A stretch of 52,789 bases of DNA from an uncultured Methanobrevibacter sp. (GTDB lineage: Archaea; Methanobacteriota; Methanobacteria; Methanobacteriales; Methanobacteriaceae): contig CACXWH010000005.1 of assembly GCA_902771225.1 (NCBI GenBank), forward strand, positions 1 through 52,789. Direction: 5' to 3'. The notes under the pieces are model-generated. The model saw only the letters and a program-made list of their open reading frames with translations, ran no database searches and was not told the DNA's origin. Below, one piece after another: positions 27,045 through 37,254 of this stretch; positions within the stretch are counted from its first letter, which is position 1; every line of letters begins with the position of its first letter. A program made the position numbers and the translations under genes.

Positions 27045-30000
27045 ATGAGGGATTTTAAATTTTCTATTATTACATGTTTTTACAATTCTGAAAAATATTT
27101 GGAAGAATCTATCAAATCTATTATTAATCAAACTCTAGATTTTGAGGAAGATATTCAATTAATTTTAGTCGATGATGGAAGTGAGGATAAATCTCTTGAT
27201 ATTGCATTGAAATATAAAGAATTATATTCAGAAAACATTTCTGTTTTAACTCAAAATCATTTAGGTATTTCTTACGCCCGTAATTTAGGATTAAAAAATG
27301 TTAAGGGTAAATATGTAAATTTTTTAGATAGTGATGATTATATTTCTAAAAATGCTTTAAAAGAGGTATTTAATTTTTTTGAAGAAAATTTTGATGAAAT
27401 GGATGTCCTATCTATTCCGATGCATTATGTCGACAGATTAAATACGGATCATGTGGAATATGATTTTTCAAATAAAAATTTGATAATTGATTTAGAAACA
27501 AATCCGAATAACCCTTTGTTTTCTATATCCTCTACTTTTATTAAACATGAGGCTATTGAGAATCTTTCTTTTAATAATGACTTAATCTGTTCTGAGGATT
27601 TGCTTTTATTAAATAAGTTATTATTAAACAAAAGTAAATACGCGATTCTTTACGAACCGGTATATTATTATAGAAAAAGGTATGATTTATCAAATTTCCA
27701 TGAAAATATTTTTTTTGAAAATTCTTTTTACAATGAACGTGTTGAAAAATTCCATTTAAAATTTGTTAAAGAATGTTCTAATAAATATGGATTTGTACCA
27801 AAATTTATCCAATATTCCTTACTTTATGATTTAATAACTGTTATAAAGCAGTCAGAATTACATCTTTCAGAAAATAAGTTTGAATTTTTTATTCTTTTGA
27901 ATGAATTTTTACAATATATTGATGATGAAGTAATATTTGAGAATAAATATATTGATAATGAATTAAAATATTTCATTTTATATCTTAAAATGGGGGATAT
28001 CGATAACGAAATTCAAGATTTTAATGTTATTTCTAAAATTGGAGATTATACTTTAGATGAATTGAATGTACATAAATTTTGGTATGATAATATTGAAATC
28101 AATGAAAATTATTTATATATTTCAGGTATTTTTAATAGTTATTTTGATGTCGATGATTTATCTGTAGTGGCAGTTAAAGAAAAAGATGGAGAATATGAAT
28201 TATTTAAAGGAGCATATCTTCAAAATGACCACCATACTACTACTAGGTTTTTATCGGTGGATTGGGTACAGACATATCCTTTTTATTTTAAAATTCCTAC
28301 TAAGGATTTAATTGATTCAAAAATTAGGATTAGGATTAATTATCATAAAAATGGTGATAACTCGGATTTTGATTGGGATAATATCTCTTTTTCATATTTG
28401 GATGGTAAGTTTACTAAAGGTTGTGTATTCTCAGAAAAAATTAATAATTTTATTAAGGATGATATTCGAGTATCATTTAAAGATAGATCATTTTTTATTT
28501 CAAGAGGATTTAAATTTTCTGTTGTCATGGCTATTTATAACACTGAAAATTATGTAAAAGATGCTATTGACTCAATTATTAATCAAACTATTGGATTTGA
28601 AAATCATATTCAATTAATTCTTATTGATGATGGAAGTACGGACAATACTAATAATATTCTTTTAGATTATCAAAAAAAATATCCTGAAAATATCCTTGTT
28701 TTAACACAAGAAAATCAGGGTCAAGCTACAGCACGTAATAATGGATTGAAATTTGTTCAAGGAGAATATGTTAATTTTTTAGATAGTGATGATTATTTAT
28801 CTGAAGATGCAATGGAAAAGGCATTTCCATTTTTGAAAAAGCATGAAAAGGAGATTGATTTCGTATCTATTCGTCAGAAACATTTTGGAAGAAAAGATAG
28901 CCCCCATATGTTGAATTATAGATTTGATAAAGGGGATAGAATAATTGATTTGATTAAAAATCCAAATAATCCTCAGCTTCCTTGTAATTCTGTATTTTTT
29001 AAAAATAATTTGTTCAATGAATATAAATTCCCTACAAATGTTTTATCTGCTGAAGATGCAATAATGGTAAATAAAATTTTATTTGAAAAGAAAAAATATG
29101 GTGTATTAAAAGACCCAGTTTATTATTATAGAAAACGTGAAGATTTAAGCTCCACAATTGATTTAGTCCCCGCTCAAAAAGGATTTTTTACAGACAAATT
29201 GAAATATTACTTTTTAGAATTAATTAATTATTCTATAGAGCATGAAGGTGAAGTTCTTAAGTTTATTCAGTGTGTGATTGCTTATGATTTGCAATGGGGA
29301 TTAGAAGAACCAAATTTAGATGTTCTTGATACAGAACAAGAAAAAGAGGAATTTTGGTATTACTTGGGACATATCCTTGATTGTCTTGATTTTGATGTTG
29401 TAGAAAATAATCATAACGTTAAAAAACCGATATTAAAAGAATTTTTTGTTGCTTTGAAAAATAAAGATGTTCACACTGAAGTTTTCCCAGATACTGCTAT
29501 AATCAAAGCAGGACGTTATCCATTAGATCGATTTACTAATCATAATTTATGGTTAGATATTATAGAGATACATGATGGTTTTTTAAACATGTCTGGATTT
29601 GTATACAGCCTTTTCAGTATAGATTCTACTTCCATTGGTGCAGTTAAAGAAATGGATGGTGGAACTGAGTATTATGATGGTAAATATGTAAAATATACTT
29701 CTAGAGAAAATTTAACATATTTGGGGATTACTTGGCAATATAAATATACTTTTGATATTAAAATTCCAGTATCTAAAAATGATGTTTTCAATGTTAAACT
29801 TTGTTATAATTATCATATTAATGGCGATAAAAATGATTTTAGTTTAAGTAATATTATTCGAGCATTTTTAGATATAAAATTTACTAAACATGCAAATTTA
29901 TCTGAAATTAGTAATTATTTAATAAAAGATGATATCTCAGTTTTATTTAAAGATAAAAGATTTTTAATTAGGCCATATTCATATTTGCGTATGGTAAAAT

Positions 30001-31190
30001 ACGAATCAAATGTTTTATCTGAGATTAATTTGGGTGAAAATAATCATGCTTTATATGCAATATTCATGAGATTGTTATATTTATTATTATATCCATTTGT
30101 TTCAAGAATGCATAAAAAACATCCAACCTATCTTTTCATGGATAGGATTGATGATGCTGATGATAATGCTACTGTTTTATTTGAGTATGCTGTATCTCAA
30201 AGAGATAATGTAAATAAATATTTTGTTTTATCTAATAAAAGTAAAAATTTCTCAAAAATTTCTAAAATAGGTAAAACTTTAAATTATGGGTCATTTAGAC
30301 ATAAAATGAAATATCTTTTTGCTGATAAAGTTATTTCATCACATACATATCCTTCTGTTATTAATCCATTTTATACGGATGATAATGAAGTTACATTATA
30401 TTCTGGATTAATTAATCCGGATATTTATTTCATTCAGCATGGTGTTGCTGTTGGAGATTTATCTGGTTGGTTCTCTAAATTTGATAAAAATGTTCGTTTA
30501 ATTGTTACTTCATCAGATTTGGAAAGAGAATCATTTTTACAAGAAGGATACAACTATGATGAAAGTATTGTTCATACATTAGGTATTCCACGTCATGACA
30601 ATCTTAAAAATAATGATAAAAAACAAATTTTAATCATTCCGACTTGGAGAAAATATCTTAGAGGTTCTAAAAGTCTATTTTTAAGTTCGGATTACTTTAA
30701 TTCTTTAAATTATGTGTTAAATAATGAAGAATTTATTAATTTGGCAGAAAAAAATGGTTATAAAATTGTATTCAAACCACACCCTGAACTGGAAAAAGTC
30801 ATTGATGGTGAAAAGTATTTGGATTTATTAGAAATCGATGAACGAATTGATGTTGTTAGTGATGTTTCCTATCAAAAATTATTTGAAGAATCTTCTCTTT
30901 TAATCACAGATTATTCTTCAGTATTCTTTGATTTTAGTTATTTGAAGAAACCTATTATATATTATCAACCATATGATGATTATCATTATGATAAAGGATA
31001 TTTTGATTTTGAAACAATGGGATTTGGAGATATTATCACTGAATGGGATTCTTTATTAAGTAAAATTGCATTCTATTTACAAAACGGTTGTGAAATGGAA
31101 GAAAAGTATAAACAAAGGGTCAATAACTTTTTCAAACATCATGATGGTAAAAATTCCATGAGAGTTTATGATTGGATACTAAAACATTAA
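27045..31190 (+). CDS. GT2-GT2-CDP-glycerol glycerophosphotransferase fusion protein
   Basis: A 1381-residue modular transferase. Unit 1 (residues 1 to about 486) starts with a GT2 domain: FSIITCFYNSEKYL, ILVDDGSEDKS, SYARNLGLKN, NFLDSDDYIS. A helical region and a beta-rich domain around residues 340-470 follow. Unit 2 (about 487-985) repeats the same order: FSVVMAIYNTENYV, LIDDGSTDN, TARNNGLKF, NFLDSDDYLS, beta domain. The C-terminal region (about 1020-1381) matches CDP-glycerol:poly(glycerophosphate) glycerophosphotransferases (TagF/TagB): YFIQHGV, FKPHPE, LLITDYSSVFFDFSYLKKP. It probably adds sugars and glycerol-phosphate (or another polyol phosphate) to a surface polymer at the inner membrane face; the substrate is not shown. 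Start preceded by TTAGGTG. Confidence 0.9.
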   Translation: MRDFKFSIITCFYNSEKYLEESIKSIINQTLDFEEDIQLILVDDGSEDKSLDIALKYKELYSENISVLTQNHLGISYARNLGLKNVKGKYVNFLDSDDYISKNALKEVFNFFEENFDEMDVLSIPMHYVDRLNTDHVEYDFSNKNLIIDLETNPNNPLFSISSTFIKHEAIENLSFNNDLICSEDLLLLNKLLLNKSKYAILYEPVYYYRKRYDLSNFHENIFFENSFYNERVEKFHLKFVKECSNKYGFVPKFIQYSLLYDLITVIKQSELHLSENKFEFFILLNEFLQYIDDEVIFENKYIDNELKYFILYLKMGDIDNEIQDFNVISKIGDYTLDELNVHKFWYDNIEINENYLYISGIFNSYFDVDDLSVVAVKEKDGEYELFKGAYLQNDHHTTTRFLSVDWVQTYPFYFKIPTKDLIDSKIRIRINYHKNGDNSDFDWDNISFSYLDGKFTKGCVFSEKINNFIKDDIRVSFKDRSFFISRGFKFSVVMAIYNTENYVKDAIDSIINQTIGFENHIQLILIDDGSTDNTNNILLDYQKKYPENILVLTQENQGQATARNNGLKFVQGEYVNFLDSDDYLSEDAMEKAFPFLKKHEKEIDFVSIRQKHFGRKDSPHMLNYRFDKGDRIIDLIKNPNNPQLPCNSVFFKNNLFNEYKFPTNVLSAEDAIMVNKILFEKKKYGVLKDPVYYYRKREDLSSTIDLVPAQKGFFTDKLKYYFLELINYSIEHEGEVLKFIQCVIAYDLQWGLEEPNLDVLDTEQEKEEFWYYLGHILDCLDFDVVENNHNVKKPILKEFFVALKNKDVHTEVFPDTAIIKAGRYPLDRFTNHNLWLDIIEIHDGFLNMSGFVYSLFSIDSTSIGAVKEMDGGTEYYDGKYVKYTSRENLTYLGITWQYKYTFDIKIPVSKNDVFNVKLCYNYHINGDKNDFSLSNIIRAFLDIKFTKHANLSEISNYLIKDDISVLFKDKRFLIRPYSYLRMVKYESNVLSEINLGENNHALYAIFMRLLYLLLYPFVSRMHKKHPTYLFMDRIDDADDNATVLFEYAVSQRDNVNKYFVLSNKSKNFSKISKIGKTLNYGSFRHKMKYLFADKVISSHTYPSVINPFYTDDNEVTLYSGLINPDIYFIQHGVAVGDLSGWFSKFDKNVRLIVTSSDLERESFLQEGYNYDESIVHTLGIPRHDNLKNNDKKQILIIPTWRKYLRGSKSLFLSSDYFNSLNYVLNNEEFINLAEKNGYKIVFKPHPELEKVIDGEKYLDLLEIDERIDVVSDVSYQKLFEESSLLITDYSSVFFDFSYLKKPIIYYQPYDDYHYDKGYFDFETMGFGDIITEWDSLLSKIAFYLQNGCEMEEKYKQRVNNFFKHHDGKNSMRVYDWILKH

Positions 31191-31205
31191 TTAATTGGTG
31201 CGCCT

Positions 31206-33845
31206 ATGGAATCTGACAATTATTTTAATAATCAAATATTTTTTTCAATAGTAATTGCATGTTATAATGTTGAAGACTATATTGAAGAAGCTATAGATTC
31301 CATTATTAATCAAAATTTTAATTTTGAAAGGCACATTGAAATCATATTAGTTGATGATGGCAGCTTTGATACTACTGCTGAAATTTGTAAAAACTATGTT
31401 GATAAATATCCAAATAATATTAAATATTTTTATAAAGAAAATGCAGGACAAGCTTCTGCTAGAAACTTTGGAATAAAATATGCGTCAGGTAAATATATAA
31501 ACTTTTTAGATGCTGATGATAAATTAAGGGAAGATACGATATGTAATGTTTTTGAATTTTTTGAAGAAAATTATTCAAAAATAGATTTGGTTGCAGTACC
31601 AATGTATTTTTTTGAAAGACAAACTGGGGATCATCCTTTAAATTATAAATTTGATGAAAATAAAGTGGTGGATTTAGAAACTCAATGGAATTATCCTCAA
31701 TTAGCTACTAATTCAGCTTTTTTTAAAAGAAATGTTTTTGAAGATTTTCAATTTGATACTGTTTTAATAAGTTCAGAAGATGCAATAATGGTAAATAAAC
31801 TTCTTTTAGAGAAAAATGCATATGGTGTTGTTAAGGATGGTGGGATGTGTTATAGAAAACGTTTTGATGAAACATCCACTATCGATACTTCAAAATTAGA
31901 TAAACGATTTTATATTGGGCGTTTAAATGGATTTTTCAAGGAATTAATTAGATATTCTATAGAAAAAGTTGGTCATATACCTAAATTTATTCAGTATGTT
32001 ATTATTTATGATATTAAATGGATGTTAATGGCTGAAGAGAGATTTGAGGCTTTGAATGATGATGAATTATCTGAATTTGATAATGGTGTTCATGATGTCT
32101 TGAATTATGTTGAAGACGAAGTCATTGAATGTCATTTAAATAAAGATCCTTGGAAAATAAAAAAATATATCTATGAATTAAAATATGGTGAATGCATAAT
32201 TTCAGTCAAGGATAATGATTTGGTAATTTCAACTAATGATGTTATTTTGGATGAATTGTCTATTCATAGAATTTATTTAGATATTGTTGAAATAAAAAAT
32301 AATCATTTATTAATTTCAGGATTTCTAAAATCTTATTTTAAAAGTAATGATGTTGAGATTATATTGATAAATAAAAATTCTAATGGTGAAGAAATATTTT
32401 TATCAAAAACTTTCAGCTATTTTAACAGAAAAGAAAGTGAATTTTTTGATTCTTATATTAATTTTGATTTTGATATTCCAGTAACTATAAACAATAATTA
32501 TGAATTTTCGATTCATGCAAAATCTAAAGAATTTGATTGTTCTTTCGAATTGCCTATCCATTTTTTAAATTATGCTAGATTATCTGAAGTAAGTAATTAT
32601 GCAGTTTGGGATAATTATATTATTCACTTTAAAAATAATAAAATTTTAGTGGAAGATTATTCTTATTTTAAAATGTTTAAATGGGAATTAAGAATATTGC
32701 TTGTTATTTTAAAACATACTCCTGCCTATTGGACTTCTGTAATATTTTTTAGATTTATTTATTTAATTTTATTCCCTTTTTATAAAGAAAAAGATATTTG
32801 GATGTTTATGGATAGAAGAGATGTTGCTGACGATAATGCTGAACATCTTTATGAATATTGTTGCGATATTGATGATGGAATTGATAAATATTTCACATTA
32901 TCAAAAGATTCAAAGGATTTTAATAGGTTAAATTCATCATTAAAAAATATTATTCCATTTTATTCTATCAAACAGAGGTTTTTATATTTATTTTCAGAAA
33001 AAATAATTTCATCTCATCCCGATGAATTTATTTTAAATCCTTTTTGGGGTAAAAATGTTAAATTGTATTCTGGATTGATTAATTCAAAAAAAATATTTTT
33101 ACAACATGGTATTACTAAAGATAATGTTTCATTATGGCTTAGAAAATATGATAAAAATTTAGATATGTTGCTAACAGTTTCTGAAAGAGAAGCCCAATCT
33201 TTTTTGGATTATGAATATAATTATGATAAAAGTATAATTAAGGTATTGGGATTTCCCCGTTTTGATAATTTGAAGGATAATTCTGATAAAAAACAAATTT
33301 TGATTATGCCCACTTGGCGGCGTAGTATCGATCATCTAAAAAATCAACAGATTATAAAATCATTATATTATGAAAAAATGAATTCATTATTTAACAACAA
33401 ACAGTTAATTAAACTAGCGAAAGAACATGATTATCATATAATAATCAGACCACATCCTAAAATTATTGATATCCTTGATTTATTTGATACTAATGATTAT
33501 GTACATATAGATAAAACTGCCCGTTATCAGGATTTATTTAATAACTCATCAATATTAATAACTGATTATTCTAGTGTAGCTTTTGATTTTGCATATATAA
33601 AAAAGCCAGTAATATATTATCAATATGCTGATGATTATCATTTCCAAGAATCATTCTTTGATTATGAAACTATGGGTTTCGGGGAAGTTATTTCTGATGA
33701 AGATGAATTAATTAAAATAATTGATGATTATATTTCAAATAATTGTGAAATGAAAGATAAATATAAAAAGAGAGTAGATAAATTTTATAAATTTAAAGAT
33801 AAAAATAATTGTAAGAGAGTTTATCATACTATTAAAGATTTATGA
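31206..33845 (+). CDS. GT2-CDP-glycerol glycerophosphotransferase fusion protein
   Basis: An 879-residue paralogue of the upstream protein with one GT2 unit instead of two. GT2 motifs lie in the first ~110 residues: FSIVIACYNVEDYIEEAIDS, ILVDDGSFDTT, SARNFGIKY, NFLDADDKL. A beta-rich linker domain of the same type follows (around 345-500). The TagF-like domain (about 525-879) shows WMFMDRRDVADDNAEHLYE, IFLQHGIT, IIRPHPK and LITDYSSVAFDFAYIKKP. AATTGGTG lies before the ATG and the gap to the upstream gene is 15 bases. It likely extends or primes the same phosphodiester-linked polymer. The pairing of GT2 and TagF domains is common in bacterial wall teichoic acid and capsule loci. Confidence 0.9.
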   Translation: MESDNYFNNQIFFSIVIACYNVEDYIEEAIDSIINQNFNFERHIEIILVDDGSFDTTAEICKNYVDKYPNNIKYFYKENAGQASARNFGIKYASGKYINFLDADDKLREDTICNVFEFFEENYSKIDLVAVPMYFFERQTGDHPLNYKFDENKVVDLETQWNYPQLATNSAFFKRNVFEDFQFDTVLISSEDAIMVNKLLLEKNAYGVVKDGGMCYRKRFDETSTIDTSKLDKRFYIGRLNGFFKELIRYSIEKVGHIPKFIQYVIIYDIKWMLMAEERFEALNDDELSEFDNGVHDVLNYVEDEVIECHLNKDPWKIKKYIYELKYGECIISVKDNDLVISTNDVILDELSIHRIYLDIVEIKNNHLLISGFLKSYFKSNDVEIILINKNSNGEEIFLSKTFSYFNRKESEFFDSYINFDFDIPVTINNNYEFSIHAKSKEFDCSFELPIHFLNYARLSEVSNYAVWDNYIIHFKNNKILVEDYSYFKMFKWELRILLVILKHTPAYWTSVIFFRFIYLILFPFYKEKDIWMFMDRRDVADDNAEHLYEYCCDIDDGIDKYFTLSKDSKDFNRLNSSLKNIIPFYSIKQRFLYLFSEKIISSHPDEFILNPFWGKNVKLYSGLINSKKIFLQHGITKDNVSLWLRKYDKNLDMLLTVSEREAQSFLDYEYNYDKSIIKVLGFPRFDNLKDNSDKKQILIMPTWRRSIDHLKNQQIIKSLYYEKMNSLFNNKQLIKLAKEHDYHIIIRPHPKIIDILDLFDTNDYVHIDKTARYQDLFNNSSILITDYSSVAFDFAYIKKPVIYYQYADDYHFQESFFDYETMGFGEVISDEDELIKIIDDYISNNCEMKDKYKKRVDKFYKFKDKNNCKRVYHTIKDL

Positions 33846-33864
33846 GTATAAGTGTGGTTTTAAT

Positions 33865-34872
33865 ATGGGGCTACCGAAAGTTTCAATTATCATTCCAGTA
33901 TATAATCCAGGAGAATATTTTACTAGATGTTTAGATTCTGTTGTAAATCAATCATTGAAAGAAATTGAAATCATATGTATTAATGATGGATCAACTGATG
34001 GTTCTATGGATGTTTTAATGAGTTATTCAGAAAACGATAATCGTTTTAAAGTTTTTCATCAGAAAAATTCTGGTGCAGGGGCTGCTAGAAATAAAGGTAT
34101 AGATGTTGCTCAAGGAGAATATATTGTATTTTTGGATTCTGATGATTGGATTGAAAATGACATGTGTGAGAAATTATATAATCATGCTAAAGACTTGGAT
34201 GTTGATTTAGTTTTATTTGATGTAATTTGGTATCATAAAAATGATAAAAAAGAAATAAGTAAATTTTTCAATGATAATGAATTTGGCGAAGACTACAAAT
34301 CTTTTGTATTTGATAGAACATCCATATATGATAAAATTGTTAATCCTAGTTTGGGGGTTATATGGTCTAAATTTTATAAAACCTCTTTTATTAAAGAAAA
34401 TAATATAAAATTTTCTACATATAAGATTTATAATGATGTAGTTTTTCATTTTAAAACGATTCTTTCAGCTAATAAAATTGCATATTATCCCCATGTTTTT
34501 TATCATTATATCAAAGTTGGACAACCATCATTACAAACGTCTTATAGGTGGGGAGAATATGAATCTACATGGTTTTTCGTCATGTATGAAGTTCGTAATT
34601 TTTTAATCAAACATGATTTAATGGATGAATTTAAAATGAAATTTATTAACTATTCATTTTCTAGTTTTGAAAGGAAACTTAACGGTACCCAAAAAGAATA
34701 TAAGGAAGAATTCTTTTTAAAAATTAAATATTTCTATGAATCTTTAAGTTTAACTATTGATGAATTTAAAAGTTTAATATTGCAGTATCAAACATACTAC
34801 ATTCATGTGTTATGTTCAAAGGACTATGAAGAGTTTGATTGCATGAATGAAAATTTTAATGGAAGATTATGA
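33865..34872 (+). CDS. GT2 family glycosyltransferase
   Basis: The 335 residues begin PKVSIIIPVYNPGEYFTRCL and continue with IICINDGSTDGS, GAGAARNKGID and the DxD-type metal motif FLDSDDW, the family 2 inverting GT-A fold. A ~200-residue C-terminal part with YNDVVFHFKTILSA resembles EpsJ/WcaA-type enzymes. No transmembrane helix is seen, so it is a cytoplasmic enzyme acting on a membrane-bound acceptor. It is 19 bases after the upstream transferase. The donor and acceptor cannot be predicted from the sequence. Confidence 0.88.
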   Translation: MGLPKVSIIIPVYNPGEYFTRCLDSVVNQSLKEIEIICINDGSTDGSMDVLMSYSENDNRFKVFHQKNSGAGAARNKGIDVAQGEYIVFLDSDDWIENDMCEKLYNHAKDLDVDLVLFDVIWYHKNDKKEISKFFNDNEFGEDYKSFVFDRTSIYDKIVNPSLGVIWSKFYKTSFIKENNIKFSTYKIYNDVVFHFKTILSANKIAYYPHVFYHYIKVGQPSLQTSYRWGEYESTWFFVMYEVRNFLIKHDLMDEFKMKFINYSFSSFERKLNGTQKEYKEEFFLKIKYFYESLSLTIDEFKSLILQYQTYYIHVLCSKDYEEFDCMNENFNGRL

Positions 34873-34902
34873 TTGAATGTATTTTTTAGTGGAATAGATA
34901 TT

Positions 34903-35955
34903 ATGAGTGAGAAAATTCGTGTGGGAATATTGGGTTCATGTGTCACAAGGGAAGTTTTTACTACATACTATAATGATTATAAAAATCATTTTGATTTAAT
35001 TTTTTCCCATGAACGAGAATCCATCATAAGTCTTTTTCAAGATCCTATTGAATTTGATGAAGAAGATATAAAATTATATCCTGATTCTAAAAAAAATAGG
35101 TTTAGATCAAAAAACATTTTCAATGATCTTTCCAAATCATTTTTTGAAGATTTAAAAAAAGGTATAGATTATCTAATTATTGATGTTTATTTTGAAGCTT
35201 TATTTGGAATAATGATTTTAGAAAATGGTTCCATAATCACTAATAATAAATGGGATTTACCAAAAACGAAATTTTATAGTGATTTAAATAATTATACTAC
35301 TTGTGATATGTATGAAAATCAAAATGAATTTTTTGAATTATGGATAACTTATTGTAATAAGTTATTTGAATTTATAAGATCATCATATCCTGGGGTTAAA
35401 ATAATTTTAAATAAAGTTAAATTGGCGGATAAAGTTCTTAAAGAGGATTATTCTTTTTATGTGGATATGGATTTTAAATGGATGGTGCAAACATATTATC
35501 CATTTATCCAAAAATTTGAAAAATACATTGAAGAACATTATGATGTTTTAAAAATCGAGTATGGTGGTATAGTATTTACTAATGTAAATAATCGTTGGAG
35601 TCCATATATAGTACATTTAACTGATGAATATTATAATTTCGTATATTATTCTTTTTGTAAGTTGACTAATGTTGATAATTTACATTTAAATGATTCTAAA
35701 TTAAAATATATGTCTTCTAAGTTAACTATTTATGAAAATATTGTAAATAATATGGGTGGAGAACTTACAAATATGGATAATGAAATAACTGAATTAAATA
35801 TTTTGCTTGAAGAAAAAGAATGTATGATAATTAAATATGATGAAGAATTAAATTATTTTAAAGATTTTAAAGAAGATATTTTAAATTCATCTAGCTGGAA
35901 AATAACTAAACCATTTAGATATTTAAAAAATTCTGTAAATAAATCAAAAAAATAA
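34903..35955 (+). CDS. DUF6270/SGNH-like surface-polymer protein with C-terminal coiled coil
   Basis: The start at 34903 (MSEKIRVGILGSCVTREVF) is supported by GTGGAA upstream; the frame is open to 34873. The N-terminal GILGSCVTRE followed later by VDNLHLND resembles block I and the DxxH block V of SGNH-type hydrolases, as in the DUF6270/WcbI-like capsule proteins, with Cys beside the presumed nucleophile Ser. Residues of about 285-330 are a short coiled coil. The tail ILNSSSWKITKPFRYLKN is shared with the coiled-coil protein at 37255-37737. A role in acyl transfer or removal on the polymer is inferred. It is the last gene of the co-directional run. Confidence 0.7.
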   Translation: MSEKIRVGILGSCVTREVFTTYYNDYKNHFDLIFSHERESIISLFQDPIEFDEEDIKLYPDSKKNRFRSKNIFNDLSKSFFEDLKKGIDYLIIDVYFEALFGIMILENGSIITNNKWDLPKTKFYSDLNNYTTCDMYENQNEFFELWITYCNKLFEFIRSSYPGVKIILNKVKLADKVLKEDYSFYVDMDFKWMVQTYYPFIQKFEKYIEEHYDVLKIEYGGIVFTNVNNRWSPYIVHLTDEYYNFVYYSFCKLTNVDNLHLNDSKLKYMSSKLTIYENIVNNMGGELTNMDNEITELNILLEEKECMIIKYDEELNYFKDFKEDILNSSSWKITKPFRYLKNSVNKSKK

Positions 35956-35989
35956 TTTTAGGGTTTTGAGTATATTTAATTTTTAATTT

Positions 35990-37254
35990 AACCTTGTAGA
36001 AACCCTCATTTAAATATCTGAATTGCTCTGTAAATGTTGTATAATACATCTTTGAGTTTTGTTTCTTTATTTTGGAGTTTTGTACTTCTACTATAGTTTC
36101 CTCCGTTGAATCTTCTTTTTATTACATAAATTACACTTTCTACATTCATTCTTCGTGCGTAAACGTCGTGCCAGAAGATTGTTGCACTATTTAGTCTGTA
36201 ATGTCCTGTTTTTGCTCGTGTTTTTAATGGTATTTGGTCGAATGCACCTACTTCTTCATTTATGCATTTTCTTATTGGTTCTGTGTCATATGCTTTGTCT
36301 GCTAGGATGTAGTGTGGTTTGTATGGTTTTAATTGTCTTATTGATGGTATCGCGAATTGTGTATCGTATTTTGGACCTCGATTTGCTGCATAATTTAAGA
36401 TTATTCTTGTGTTGACATCTATTGCAATATGGTTTTTAATGTAGCTTTTTCTGCATTTGCCTCTTATTTTTGCGTAATAATGATCTGCATAGTCACTTGT
36501 GTGTCCGGTTCCATCCATTGCAGCTAATTCACAATCAATTGGATGTATAAACAATATTAAATTATTTAAATCTTTTAATTTTGTGTCTGACATTCGTACA
36601 AAGAATTTCTGAATTGTTGTGTGGTGTGGAAGCTTGTTAAGTTTTAAATATTTGGTTATTTTATCAGAAACATCTAAAATTTCAATTATTTCACGATATG
36701 TTGTTTTTAAGTAAGTTTTCATTGCTAAAATAGTGAATAATTGGGGTTGATTATAAATATGATTGCTATAATCACAGGAATACTTTGGAAATACCATTTT
36801 GTATAGTTAAATGTCAATTTAACAAAATCAAGCAATCTATTTTGATTTTGACCAATTTTAAATAGTTTTTCTTCTTGAGTTTTTCCATCAATCTTAAGTC
36901 CAAAATCCAAAAGGTTTAAATGTCTTAAATTCAAATAGTAATATGGAGAATAGTTTATTTTAGCGTACATATTAATAATTATTCTCCATTATTCTATTTA
37001 TAACTTATTATTCATTTTTTTAATGAATATCAAGTATTATTTCAAGTGTAAAAAAATTAAAGTAATTAAATCGCTTAAAATTAAAATCCAAGTAATTTAA
37101 TTAAAATTTTTTCGCGAAGAACAAATTCAAGTGTAAAATAAAAAGAACCGAAACATGTTAAAATTAAAAACAAAGAGAAAAAAACAATTATTTAACAAAA
37201 ATAAACAATAAATGTCGATATTCACTTAAATTTTGACAGGGTTTCTACAAGGTT
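35990..37254 (-). mobile_element. IS5-like insertion sequence, copy 1
   Basis: A 1265-bp element with perfect 17-bp terminal inverted repeats, AACCTTGTAGAAACCCT at 35990-36006 and its complement at 37238-37254. It is flanked by an exact 7-bp target duplication TTAATTT (35983-35989 and 37255-37261). The transposase lies on the minus strand. The ~280-base non-coding end (36971-37254) holds two copies of TTCAAGTGTAAAA (37041 and 37126), possibly transposase-binding sites. It inserted at the 3' end of the coiled-coil gene, whose stop codon lies in the duplicated target. Preserved ends and target repeat indicate a recent insertion. Confidence 0.88.
36006..36970 (-). pseudogene. IS5-like transposase, frameshifted
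   Basis: The DDE transposase of copy 1. The N-terminal part (from 36970, MYAKINYSPYYYLNLRHLNL) is in one frame; the main part (36797-36006, 263 codons) is in another. It carries the catalytic residues in AAMDGTGHTSDYADHYYAK, ILADKAYDTEPIRK and RRMNVESVIYVIKRRF. Degenerate copies 2 and 3 read through the junction in a single frame with one extra base (KYSKIVLNKYS against YTK/MVFPKYS), so copy 1 most likely lost one base in an A run near 36795. A programmed minus-one frameshift on AAAA is the alternative. Confidence 0.82.

Noticed and set aside
36971-37254. Spaced TTCAAGTGTAAAA copies considered as a short CRISPR or a small RNA locus
   Set aside because: Only two copies within the IS end, with similar subterminal repeats in the sister copies; better explained as transposase-binding sites.
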